A stretch of DNA of 7,657 nt, from NCBI GenBank assembly GCA_021847625.1, contig JAJZQK010000136.1:1-7657 (forward strand). The letters are read 5' to 3'. The stretch comes from Chloroflexota bacterium (GTDB taxonomy: Bacteria > Chloroflexota > FW602-bin22 > JAMCYS01). The position numbers and the translations under genes were made by a program. Within the stretch, counting starts at the first letter, position 1; every line of letters begins with the position of its first letter. Under the pieces are notes generated by a model. That model was given only the letters and a program-made list of their open reading frames with translations. It was not told the origin of the DNA and made no database searches. This document shows, piece after piece, positions 1 to 5,137 of the stretch.

Positions 1-289
1 GGTCGTCGCTAACGCGCGGTAGAAAGGCGCGCACGATGGCACGCGGCAGGTTGAGAAGCAACCGGTACGGCGAGCTCAGGAGCGTCGCGCCCAGCGTCCC
101 GCCAAACACGATCAGCGCCGCGGACGGATTCATTAGGGCATCCAGCCGCCCGCCTTCCATCATGAAGCTCACGACCAGGCAGCCGAAGCCCGCTAGCAGG
201 CCTATAGCGGTAGCCGGATCCACGCTCACCTTGCTCTGGACCGAGACTGCCTCTTTGCCCGCGCCTTGCATTACGGAAGCCTTCAGCAT
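1..289 (-). CDS. motA: Flagellar motor stator protein MotA, N-terminal part (cut by window edge)
   Basis: Only the first 96 residues are in the window; the gene runs off the left edge. MotA forms, with MotB, the inner-membrane proton (or sodium) channel that drives flagellar rotation. Visible features are a first membrane helix at about residues 25-44 (AIGLLAGFGCLVVSFMMEGG), then an NPSAALIVFGGTLGATLLS segment at about 54-72, the hallmark MotA/TolQ/ExbB-type second helix, followed by a basic stretch. The chosen ATG overlaps the stop of the upstream flbD-like gene by 7 bases (ATGCTGA), which suggests translational coupling, and GAGGGTGAG lies just upstream. A GTG at position 223 would give a start (VDPATAIGLLAG) closer to the usual MotA N-terminus, so the first 22 residues may not be translated. 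Identity is confident; the start is less so. Confidence 0.9.
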   Translation of the reverse strand, partial: MLKASVMQGAGKEAVSVQSKVSVDPATAIGLLAGFGCLVVSFMMEGGRLDALMNPSAALIVFGGTLGATLLSSPYRLLLNLPRAIVRAFLPRVSDD

Positions 290-507
290 CGTCTCACCCT
301 CGCCTGCCTACGAGCACGCCTGCCCTTCCACGCCAGGGCCCGCCGATAGCCTATGATTAGGGAAACCACCCGCCGGGGCGACTCCCGCACGATTATCCTC
401 TTCTGGGTCGTGAGGCGAACGACGGTGTCGGGCGTCGCCTCCACACTCTCGATGAGGTCGCTGTTCAGGAACAGCGTGGTCCCGTCCATCCTCGTCACCC
501 GGATCAT
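283..507 (-). CDS. flbD: Flagellar FlbD family protein
   Basis: A small protein of 74 residues, the usual size for FlbD. It shows the family pattern MIRVTRMDGTTLFLNSDLIE, then the ATPDTVVRLTT segment and a basic RIIVRESPRRVV stretch; the tail is Arg-rich. FlbD is a short conserved protein encoded in many flagellar operons, often next to motA; its biochemical role is poorly defined, and it should not be confused with the unrelated Caulobacter NtrC-type regulator of the same name. The ATG at 507 is chosen because family members start MI-VTR. A GTG at 519 directly abuts the stop of the response regulator (TAGGTG) and would add four residues (VAGT). The gene sits between the regulator and motA with almost no spacing, so it is very probably cotranscribed with both. 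Confidence 0.85.
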   Translation of the reverse strand: MIRVTRMDGTTLFLNSDLIESVEATPDTVVRLTTQKRIIVRESPRRVVSLIIGYRRALAWKGRRARRQARVRRC

Positions 508-519
508 CGTCCCCGCCAC

Positions 520-1263
520 CTACGCCTCTAGTTCGGACATCTGCTTGCGCACCGCGTACCGCACGAGGTCGATGGCGCCCTTCAAGCCGAGCTTGGCGAT
601 GATGTTGGCCTTGTGCGCCTCGACGGTCTTGACGCTGACGCAAGCCCTGCGCGCTATCTCCTGGTTGGGATGCCCCTCGGCCACCAGGTCAAGGATCTCC
701 CTCTCCCGGGCCGTGAGCGGCTGGTGCACGGGTTGCAGACGGCTGCGCCCGACGACGAACATGCTCTGGACCAGGCGGGTCGAGACCTCGGGGCTGAAGT
801 AGGAGTTGCCATTATGCACGGCGGCGATCCCCCGGAACAGCTCGTCGGCGTCGGCCTCCTTAAGCAGATAGCCTGCCGCTCCCGCGCGCAGGATGGGCAT
901 CAGCTGGTCCGTATAGGAGGGGGTACCCAAGACGAGCACTCGCACGCCGGGGAGGCTCCTCGTGATCTCGCGGGTGGCGTCGACGCCGTTCATACCGGGC
1001 ATGGAGATGTCCATTAGCACGACGTCCGGCTGCAACTGCCTGGCCAGGCGCACGGCCTCTATCCCGTCGCCGGCCTGCCCTACTACCTCCATACCGCCGC
1101 GGGACTTCAGAAGCGAGGCAAGCCCCTGCCTGAAAAGCGTATGGTCGTCCACAAGCAAGAGGCGGATCGCCGACGTTTCCTGCCGGGGAAGGCCCTTGGG
1201 CAGCGTCGCCCATTCCTGGCCCACCCTTACTAGCGGTTCCACCTCGTACGCAACTGCCGTCAT
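520..1263 (-). CDS. NarL/FixJ (LuxR-type) response regulator in the flagellar operon
   Basis: 247 residues: an N-terminal extension of about 32 residues unlike any domain I recognise, a receiver domain at about 33-150, and a LuxR-type helix-turn-helix at about 182-240 (LTAREREILDLVAEG, then SVKTVEAH). The receiver keeps the acidic pair D39/D40, the phospho-acceptor D85 in VLMDISMPGMNG, and the lysine K135 in GYLLKEA. The usual Thr/Ser at the end of strand beta-4 appears replaced by Gly (G113 in VLVLGT, with T114 next), which may alter phosphorylation switching. The start is the ATG at 1263 because AGGAGGAGG lies 8 bases upstream; a TTG further out (1299) is less likely. It is presumably a DNA-binding transcription factor; no histidine kinase is in the window. 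It precedes flbD and motA in a compact run, so control of motility genes is a reasonable inference. Confidence 0.9.
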   Translation of the reverse strand: MTAVAYEVEPLVRVGQEWATLPKGLPRQETSAIRLLLVDDHTLFRQGLASLLKSRGGMEVVGQAGDGIEAVRLARQLQPDVVLMDISMPGMNGVDATREITRSLPGVRVLVLGTPSYTDQLMPILRAGAAGYLLKEADADELFRGIAAVHNGNSYFSPEVSTRLVQSMFVVGRSRLQPVHQPLTAREREILDLVAEGHPNQEIARRACVSVKTVEAHKANIIAKLGLKGAIDLVRYAVRKQMSELEA

Positions 1264-1324
1264 GACCGATTCCTCCTCCTGGGCCCTCAACCCTTGCAAG
1301 AGAACCCCCTACCTTCGAGTCAGC

Positions 1325-1351
1325 ATTCTACCTATACCCTGAGCCGGCCAA
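1325..1351 (-). promoter_or_regulatory. Weak candidate promoter for the response regulator-flbD-motA run
   Basis: On the minus strand TAGAAT (1330-1325) resembles a -10 box, with TTGGCC (1351-1346) upstream at a short 15-base spacing; TATAGG overlaps just upstream as another -10 option. The -10 lies about 60 bases before the ATG. The spacing is poor, so this is only a candidate. I could not recognise a sigma-28 flagellar promoter here. Confidence 0.25.
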
Positions 1352-1420
1352 TAGGGTCCTGAGTCCCTTCCTGTTACGGCAATCGGGCGCGCGCCGGCAG
1401 GGGACCCCGTCCCGCGACGG

Positions 1421-1479
1421 TAGGGCAGCCTGGCTACCCGCCCTAACAAATGGGGAGGCGCACGGGCCCCCCCACATTT
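1421..1479 (+). promoter_or_regulatory. Tandem stem-loops in the HD-GYP leader
   Basis: First stem: TAGGGC (1421-1426) pairs with GCCCTA (1440-1445), and a small inner AGCC/GGCT helix can form in its loop. Second stem: AAATGGGG (1448-1455) pairs with CCC (1471-1473) plus CATTT (1475-1479), with one bulged A. Neither is followed by a T-tract, so a simple terminator is unlikely. They could be leader RNA structure or operator sites. I looked for the conserved GEMM (c-di-GMP riboswitch) blocks and did not find them. Confidence 0.35.
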
Positions 1480-1592
1480 CCCAGGCTCCAGGTATGGCCA
1501 TGCCAGTGGCAAATGCCGAAACATGTGGTAGGCACCGAGGACGAAGAGGGGCAGTCAATTCAAGTAGGAAAGCGATTAGATGTGATATAGCC

Positions 1593-2789
1593 GTGCAAAG
1601 GATAGCCGTAAGCAGGCTCGAGCCCGGCATGGTGCTCGGGAAAACCCTATACAACGACCGAGGGGACGTGCTCCTGCAGCGGGGGGTGGCCCTCACCGAG
1701 GGCTACGTCGAGACGCTGTACCTGCGGGGCTTTCGCGCCATCTGCATTAGCGATGGCGATGACGACGACCTAGCATTCGGCGATCCGGTCTCCGAACGCA
1801 CGCAGGCAGTGCTGCAACAGCACGTGCGGGGGATGTTCGCCCTCGCCGCCTGCGCCACTGCCCAACATAACCCAAGCCCCCGGCTGCCCACACAGGCCCT
1901 TGAGAGATACGAACGGCTGGCACGAGACGTGGAGCACGTCATCGACGAGGTGCTGGAGTCCGACGTGCTAGATGGGATGGTATCGCTGAAGAGCCACGAC
2001 AATTATTCTTTTTGCCACTCCGTCGACGTCACCATCGCCGGGCTGCTGATCGGCAAGCGTTTGTGGCTGGAACGAGGGCTCCTGCGGCAACTCGCCCAGG
2101 GGTGCCTGCTGCACGACATCGGCAAGTTGGCCATAGACGAGAAGATCCTCAACAAGGAAGGCCCGCTGAATGCCCGGGAATGGGCGGAGATTCGCAGCCA
2201 TCCTGAGGCGGGATACGGAATCATTTCCCGGCTACTGCCGGAGGACGGGCTGCTGGCCCGCCATATCATCCTCCAGCATCACGAGCGCCAGGATGGCCTT
2301 GGCTATCCGCGAGGGCTCGCGGGCACGAACAAGATCGCCCGCGAGGGGCTGGACCGTTACGACCCCCATCGCATCCTCCTCATCGCCGAGATCGCCGCCG
2401 TCGCGGACGTCTACTCGGCGATGGCCTCCGACCGCCCCTATCGCCCGGCCTTGTCCCCCGAGGAGATCGTGCGCAGTCTGGAAGAAATGGCCGGGTCCCA
2501 CCTCAACCGGGAGATCGTCCAGCAGTTCCTCTCCATCCTGCCTCCCTTCCCCATGGGAACGTGGGTGGTAGTGCAAGAAGGGCCTTGGCGAGGATACGCC
2601 GGCATCGTGGTGCATCAGAACGAGGCTGACCTAGCCCATCCTGTCGTGCGGATGCTGCAGGACCCTGGTCGCCGACGGCTGGAGCCCTTCGAGCTCGACA
2701 CGGCCGCCGACGCAGGCCTCCAGGTCTCCTCTTGTTCGCCCACCCCCGGGGCGGCACCGATGGACCACTCGCCCGAGGCGGCGGGATAG
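1593..2789 (+). CDS. HD-GYP domain protein, predicted cyclic-di-GMP phosphodiesterase
   Basis: 398 residues from the GTG. HD-GYP enzymes hydrolyse c-di-GMP, the second messenger that switches bacteria between motile and sessile states. The N-terminal part (about 1-50, RIAVSRLEPGMVLGKTLY) matches the short domain common before HD-GYP modules. The catalytic domain spans about 130-318: H142, the HD pair H174/D175 with K178 (LLHDIGKLAID), H203 (RSHPEAGY), HHE at 229-231 and the signature DGLGYP at 234-239, then ADVYSAMASDRPYRP at 271-285. All expected metal-site residues appear present, so activity is likely. A C-terminal region at about 319-370 (PMGTWVVVQEGPWRGYAGIVV) looks like the small domain often following HD-GYP. 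No membrane helix is seen, so it is probably cytosolic. The GTG is chosen because third-position GC rises sharply there; no Shine-Dalgarno precedes it, so leaderless initiation is possible. The alternative ATG is at 1494. It is divergent from the flagellar run. Confidence 0.92.
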   Translation: MQRIAVSRLEPGMVLGKTLYNDRGDVLLQRGVALTEGYVETLYLRGFRAICISDGDDDDLAFGDPVSERTQAVLQQHVRGMFALAACATAQHNPSPRLPTQALERYERLARDVEHVIDEVLESDVLDGMVSLKSHDNYSFCHSVDVTIAGLLIGKRLWLERGLLRQLAQGCLLHDIGKLAIDEKILNKEGPLNAREWAEIRSHPEAGYGIISRLLPEDGLLARHIILQHHERQDGLGYPRGLAGTNKIAREGLDRYDPHRILLIAEIAAVADVYSAMASDRPYRPALSPEEIVRSLEEMAGSHLNREIVQQFLSILPPFPMGTWVVVQEGPWRGYAGIVVHQNEADLAHPVVRMLQDPGRRRLEPFELDTAADAGLQVSSCSPTPGAAPMDHSPEAAG

Positions 2790-2846
2790 GGGCCCCTACC
2801 GAGCCCCTTGGGGGCGACAGGCAGCAATGGGCCCGGCAATCCGACC
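2790..2846. terminator. Short hairpin between convergent genes, possible terminator
   Basis: The HD-GYP gene and the C39-like peptidase gene end facing each other across 57 bases. GCCCC (2803-2807) and GGGGC (2811-2815) form a small GC stem, and GGGGCCCC (2789-2796) offers an alternative partner. There is no T-tract on either strand, so intrinsic termination here is only weakly supported. Confidence 0.25.
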
Positions 2847-3539
2847 CTACCAAAGAAAGTGACCGCCGATCAACAGAGGGAAGACCTCATCCTGCTTGGA
2901 CAATAGGCTTGGCTCGCCGGCCGCAGGTCCGACGGAGAAGCCGGACATAGGATGGCTGCCATACTGCCAGGCACGGGTTAGCTGGGCCGCCGTTATCGGC
3001 ACCTGGTAGCCAGACCCGTTATGGGTGGCAGAGTCGTTGAAGAGGAAATCGTCCCCTTCCACGCCCACGATGACGATGTAGTGACCGATGGCAGCACCGC
3101 CCTTATGGTTGGGCAGGGAAGGATAGTAGACGAGGGCCACGACCGGCCGGCCCGCCTCTATCTCCGCCCGCACGTCGTCGAGCGTCCACTTGTGGAACGC
3201 GCGACCGTCCATTAGACCGAACGTCGTCAGCCCCCGTTCCTGCACGACGCGGGCGAGGTCTTCGATCCGCGTCCCCGTGCTGGGGCTGGCGATGCCATAG
3301 AGTTGATTGGCCCGGTCGCGGAGGGTCTTCGTCGGCACGTCCTGGTCGTACGCCTCGAGGACCATAGCGATGGACGTCGGGCCGCAATTGGAAGCCGCCC
3401 AAACCGTGCCGTCAAACTGGCTGCGGTAGGGGACTGGAAGCACGAGGTCTTCCGCCGCTTGGGCGGGCGAAACGGAAGCGAAGAGGCTGGCGACGAGTAT
3501 GCCTACCACGAGGGCAAGGCTCTGCCAACGCTTTCCCAT
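2847..3539 (-). CDS. Secreted C39-like cysteine peptidase (Peptidase_C39_2 type)
   Basis: 230 residues. A clear Sec signal peptide (basic MGKRWQ, hydrophobic core LALVVGILVASLF, cleavage probably after AQA at residue 28) indicates export. The mature part begins LVLPVPYRSQFDG, a typical opening of C39-like papain-fold proteins. Likely catalytic residues are Q41 (oxyanion hole), C52 in NCGPTS, H153 in GHYIVIVG, and N168/D169 in FNDSA. Family members cleave peptides, but many of this secreted type have unknown substrates; no bacteriocin precursor or ABC transporter is nearby, so bacteriocin maturation is not supported. Two ATGs compete: the one at 3545 touches the AAGGAG Shine-Dalgarno directly, whereas the one at 3539 has 6-base spacing and is chosen. 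It is monocistronic, convergent with the HD-GYP gene and divergent from the lipoprotein gene, with its own promoter. Confidence 0.88.
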   Translation of the reverse strand: MGKRWQSLALVVGILVASLFASVSPAQAAEDLVLPVPYRSQFDGTVWAASNCGPTSIAMVLEAYDQDVPTKTLRDRANQLYGIASPSTGTRIEDLARVVQERGLTTFGLMDGRAFHKWTLDDVRAEIEAGRPVVALVYYPSLPNHKGGAAIGHYIVIVGVEGDDFLFNDSATHNGSGYQVPITAAQLTRAWQYGSHPMSGFSVGPAAGEPSLLSKQDEVFPLLIGGHFLW

Positions 3540-3574
3540 AGTCATCTCCTTCCATGGTTCCTTGTTGCCGCTCC

Positions 3575-3603
3575 ACTCTATGCCTGGATCCGGCGAGCGT
3601 CAA
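3575..3603 (-). promoter_or_regulatory. Sigma-70-like promoter of the C39-like peptidase gene
   Basis: On the minus strand TTGACG (3603-3598) and TAGAGT (3580-3575) are separated by exactly 17 bases, a good match to the housekeeping consensus. The -10 lies 35 bases upstream of the chosen ATG at 3539, leaving a short untranslated leader containing AAGGAG. Confidence 0.65.
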
Positions 3604-3693
3604 TAGGACAAAGGTGCCAGGCAGGCAGGGGCGCCCCCCTGGGCAAAGACCGACCGCCGTGTCGTTCCACGCGCAACAGGAACTGGCCGATAG

Positions 3694-3722
3694 TTGCCAA
3701 CAGCTTGGCTTGCAGGTAGAAT
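3694..3722 (+). promoter_or_regulatory. Sigma-70-like promoter of the lipoprotein gene
   Basis: TTGCCA (3694-3699) and TAGAAT (3717-3722) are 17 bases apart and match the housekeeping consensus well. The -10 is 50 bases before the lipoprotein ATG. This promoter and the peptidase promoter at 3575-3603 point away from each other, about 90 bases apart. Confidence 0.65.
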
Positions 3723-3772
3723 GCGGGGAGCAAGGTCTCGCATCTCGGGCAGCAAGATTGGGAGGAGGCGTC

Positions 3773-4735
3773 ATGAAGGCATTCATATCGCACGTCTGCC
3801 TGGTCGTGGTCATCGCCACGGTGGCTCTCGCGGCCGGCTGCGCCGGGGCAGCCCCGCCGCCGCCGCCGACGGCCGTCCCCTCGCCGACGGCGATGAGCAC
3901 GCCCGTGCCGACCCCAATGCCTTCACCCTCGCCGACGCCGTCGCCCACGCCGGCCGACGCCCGCGCCCTCCTCCGGCAGGCCCAGGACAACCAGGAGGCG
4001 GTCAAGTCCTACCGCAGCCAGATGGTGATAGTCGTCGAAGGCACCCAGACGGGCGAAGCCCAATCCGTCAAGATGACTATGGATTTCGTCGTGGCCGAGC
4101 CCGACATGCACATGCGCCTGTCCAGCGAGGGCAGCCCTCTGGCCCTCGAAATGGAGATGATCGCCAAGGACAACGTGCTCTATATGAAGATGGGCGAGCA
4201 GTGGATGGCGATGGGCGACGCCGAGAATCTGCTGGACAGCGGGGACGACGACGATATGGGTCTGACGAGCCCCGACCAGGTCGAGCAATTCCTCGCCCTC
4301 GCCTCCGACGTGCGGACGACGGGAAGGCGGAAGATCAAGGGCGTCGAGTGCGACGTCATCTCCTTCACCATCCCGCCGGAGAAGATGCAGGAGCTCATGG
4401 CCCTCCGCGGCGGGATGGCGACCCCGGGCAGCGGCGCGGACGACGTTCAGATCAAGACTTTTCAGGGTGAGCTGGCCATCGGCAGTGACGACATGATCAC
4501 CCGCCAGCTGGTAATGAAGATGAGCGGCGCCGACAAGGCGAAGCCGAATGAGAAGTTCGGCCTCAGCATCTGGATGACCCTCTGGGACGTCAACGACCCG
4601 AGCATCGCCGTCAAGGCCCCCGTCGGCGTCAAGCCCCTGCCCCAGCCTGCGCCCACGCCGGGCCCGGCGGCGGCCGGCCCGTCCTGCCCTCTCTCCGCCC
4701 TTGGCGCGGTCCTTGCGAATAGGCCCATGGTGTAA
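3773..4735 (+). CDS. Proline-rich lipoprotein with a LolA/LppX-like domain
   Basis: 320 residues. The N-terminus is a lipoprotein signal peptide: a hydrophobic stretch from residue 7 to 21 and a lipobox-like AAGC with the lipidated cysteine at C23 (Ala rather than Leu at -3). Next is a Pro/Ser/Thr linker at about 28-60 (PSPTPSPTP repeats), typical of surface lipoproteins spacing a domain from the membrane. The folded part (about 61-285) shows alternating beta-like segments such as MTMDFVVAEPDMHMRLS, NVLYMKMGEQWMAM and ECDVISFTIPPEKMQELM. This resembles LppX/LprG-like or DUF6612-type lipoproteins, which have a LolA-like curved sheet and in some cases carry lipids. An acidic run DSGDDDD sits near 156-161, and a second Pro-rich tail at about 288-302. 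The ATG at 3773 is preceded by GGGAGGAGG. The fold is inferred from pattern alone and the function is unknown. It is probably a single-gene unit. Confidence 0.8.
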   Translation: MKAFISHVCLVVVIATVALAAGCAGAAPPPPPTAVPSPTAMSTPVPTPMPSPSPTPSPTPADARALLRQAQDNQEAVKSYRSQMVIVVEGTQTGEAQSVKMTMDFVVAEPDMHMRLSSEGSPLALEMEMIAKDNVLYMKMGEQWMAMGDAENLLDSGDDDDMGLTSPDQVEQFLALASDVRTTGRRKIKGVECDVISFTIPPEKMQELMALRGGMATPGSGADDVQIKTFQGELAIGSDDMITRQLVMKMSGADKAKPNEKFGLSIWMTLWDVNDPSIAVKAPVGVKPLPQPAPTPGPAAAGPSCPLSALGAVLANRPMV

Positions 4736-4761
4736 TTGCCAAGCACGAAGATGCTTGCCAA
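4736..4761 (+). repeat. TTGCCAA direct repeat with a small internal hairpin
   Basis: TTGCCAA occurs at 4736-4742 and 4755-4761; between and overlapping them AAGCA (4741-4745) can pair with TGCTT (4752-4756). It starts one base after the lipoprotein stop codon. The same heptamer forms the -35 region of the lipoprotein promoter at 3694. It may be a weak terminator hairpin or a decayed copy of that promoter; no T-tract follows. Confidence 0.3.
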
Positions 4762-5029
4762 CGATTAACCAAGCCGAAATACAGAATGCCCTTGCTAGGT
4801 ACGGGAGGTCTCGACAATGGCCGATCCACGCGCGCTCTTGGCAACGTTTGCCCACCCCGACGACGAGGTCTTTGGCACGGGCGGCACCCTCGCCCTGTAC
4901 GCTTCCGAGGGGGTGCGAGTGTCCTTGGTCTGCGCCACCCGCGAAGCCGCTGACCGGCCTCTTCGACGGTCTCTAGACTCCTGTCCCTTGGCACAGGGCC
5001 AAGCGACTGGCAACGAACTTAACCAAACC
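4759..5029 (+). repeat. Imperfect direct repeats flanking the deacetylase remnant
   Basis: The 17-base CAACGATTAACCAAGCC (4759-4775) recurs as a 19-base form at 5011-5029 with a two-base insertion (AC) and one substitution (G to A). One copy lies just upstream of the truncated LmbE-like ORF and the other inside its non-homologous 3' part. This could be the scar of a duplication or recombination event, or chance similarity between AT-richer spacers. Confidence 0.35.
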
Positions 5030-5068
5030 TTAGCCCTCTTGACAACCGGACAGCCAGGAATCTTGTAA
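4817..5068 (+). pseudogene. Truncated PIG-L/LmbE-type deacetylase remnant
   Basis: The ORF encodes 83 residues. Residues 7-43 are a clear start of the PIG-L/LmbE family (zinc-dependent deacetylases acting on N-acetylglucosaminyl or related sugar substrates): [20 protein letters not shown] with the metal-binding HPDDE at 13-17, then [15 protein letters not shown]. After about residue 44 (base 4948) the sequence stops resembling the family, turns AT-richer and ends at residue 83, whereas intact members have roughly 220-280 residues and need a further histidine motif near the C-terminus. It therefore cannot be a working enzyme. The start is well formed, with GGGAGG 8 bases before the ATG, so a short peptide may still be made. 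A candidate promoter of the next gene overlaps its 3' end, consistent with decay. The missing 3' part is not elsewhere in the window. Confidence 0.75.
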
Positions 5069-5069
5069 A
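5039..5069 (+). promoter_or_regulatory. Candidate promoter of the downstream secreted protein
   Basis: A perfect TTGACA (5039-5044) is followed after a long 19-base spacer by TGTAAA (5064-5069); TTGTAA at an 18-base spacer is an alternative -10. It lies about 70 bases before the ATG at 5138 and overlaps the end of the truncated deacetylase ORF. The -35 is convincing, the -10 less so. Confidence 0.4.
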
Positions 5070-5137
5070 GCCACTGCCGGTCGATGCGTTAAACTAGTAG
5101 CTAGGCTGCCCATCGAGGAGATCGAGAAGGAGGAATT

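Larger units (their letters stand above)
1264..1592. other. Divergent intergenic region between the flagellar operon and the HD-GYP gene
   Basis: This 329-base stretch separates two divergent genes. It contains the Shine-Dalgarno and weak promoter of the response regulator, the palindrome GGCGCGCGCC (1386-1395), two stem-loops at 1421-1479, and then a distinctly AT-richer part from about 1500 to 1592. An open frame in phase with the HD-GYP gene continues back to an ATG at 1494, but only 12 of those 33 codons end in G or C, against 27 of 33 just after 1593. I therefore treat it as non-coding leader. No family resemblance is visible in that extension. Confidence 0.6.

Noticed and set aside
1554..1579. 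Sigma-28 flagellar promoter (TCAA ... GCGATTAG) before the HD-GYP gene
   Set aside because: The -10-like block departs from GCCGATAA at several positions and the spacer is short; not enough to call.
1494..1592. N-terminal 33-residue extension of the HD-GYP protein from the ATG at 1494
   Set aside because: Low third-position GC, no family similarity and only a weak ribosome binding site; better read as leader.
2847..3539. C39 peptidase as part of a bacteriocin maturation/export system
   Set aside because: It has a Sec signal peptide and no ABC transporter domain, and no precursor peptide or transporter gene lies nearby.
3554..3772. 73-codon upstream extension of the lipoprotein frame
   Set aside because: It would bury the lipoprotein signal peptide internally, overlaps both promoters, and the ATG at 3773 has a strong Shine-Dalgarno.
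3923..4855. Long minus-strand open frame (310 codons) opposite the lipoprotein gene
   Set aside because: An antisense shadow caused by high GC3: His/Arg/Gly-rich, no domain, no start signal, while the plus strand encodes a coherent lipoprotein.
4987..5003. CTTGGC/GCCAAG hairpin as a terminator inside the deacetylase remnant
   Set aside because: Only a 6-bp stem and no T-tract follows; it may be chance.
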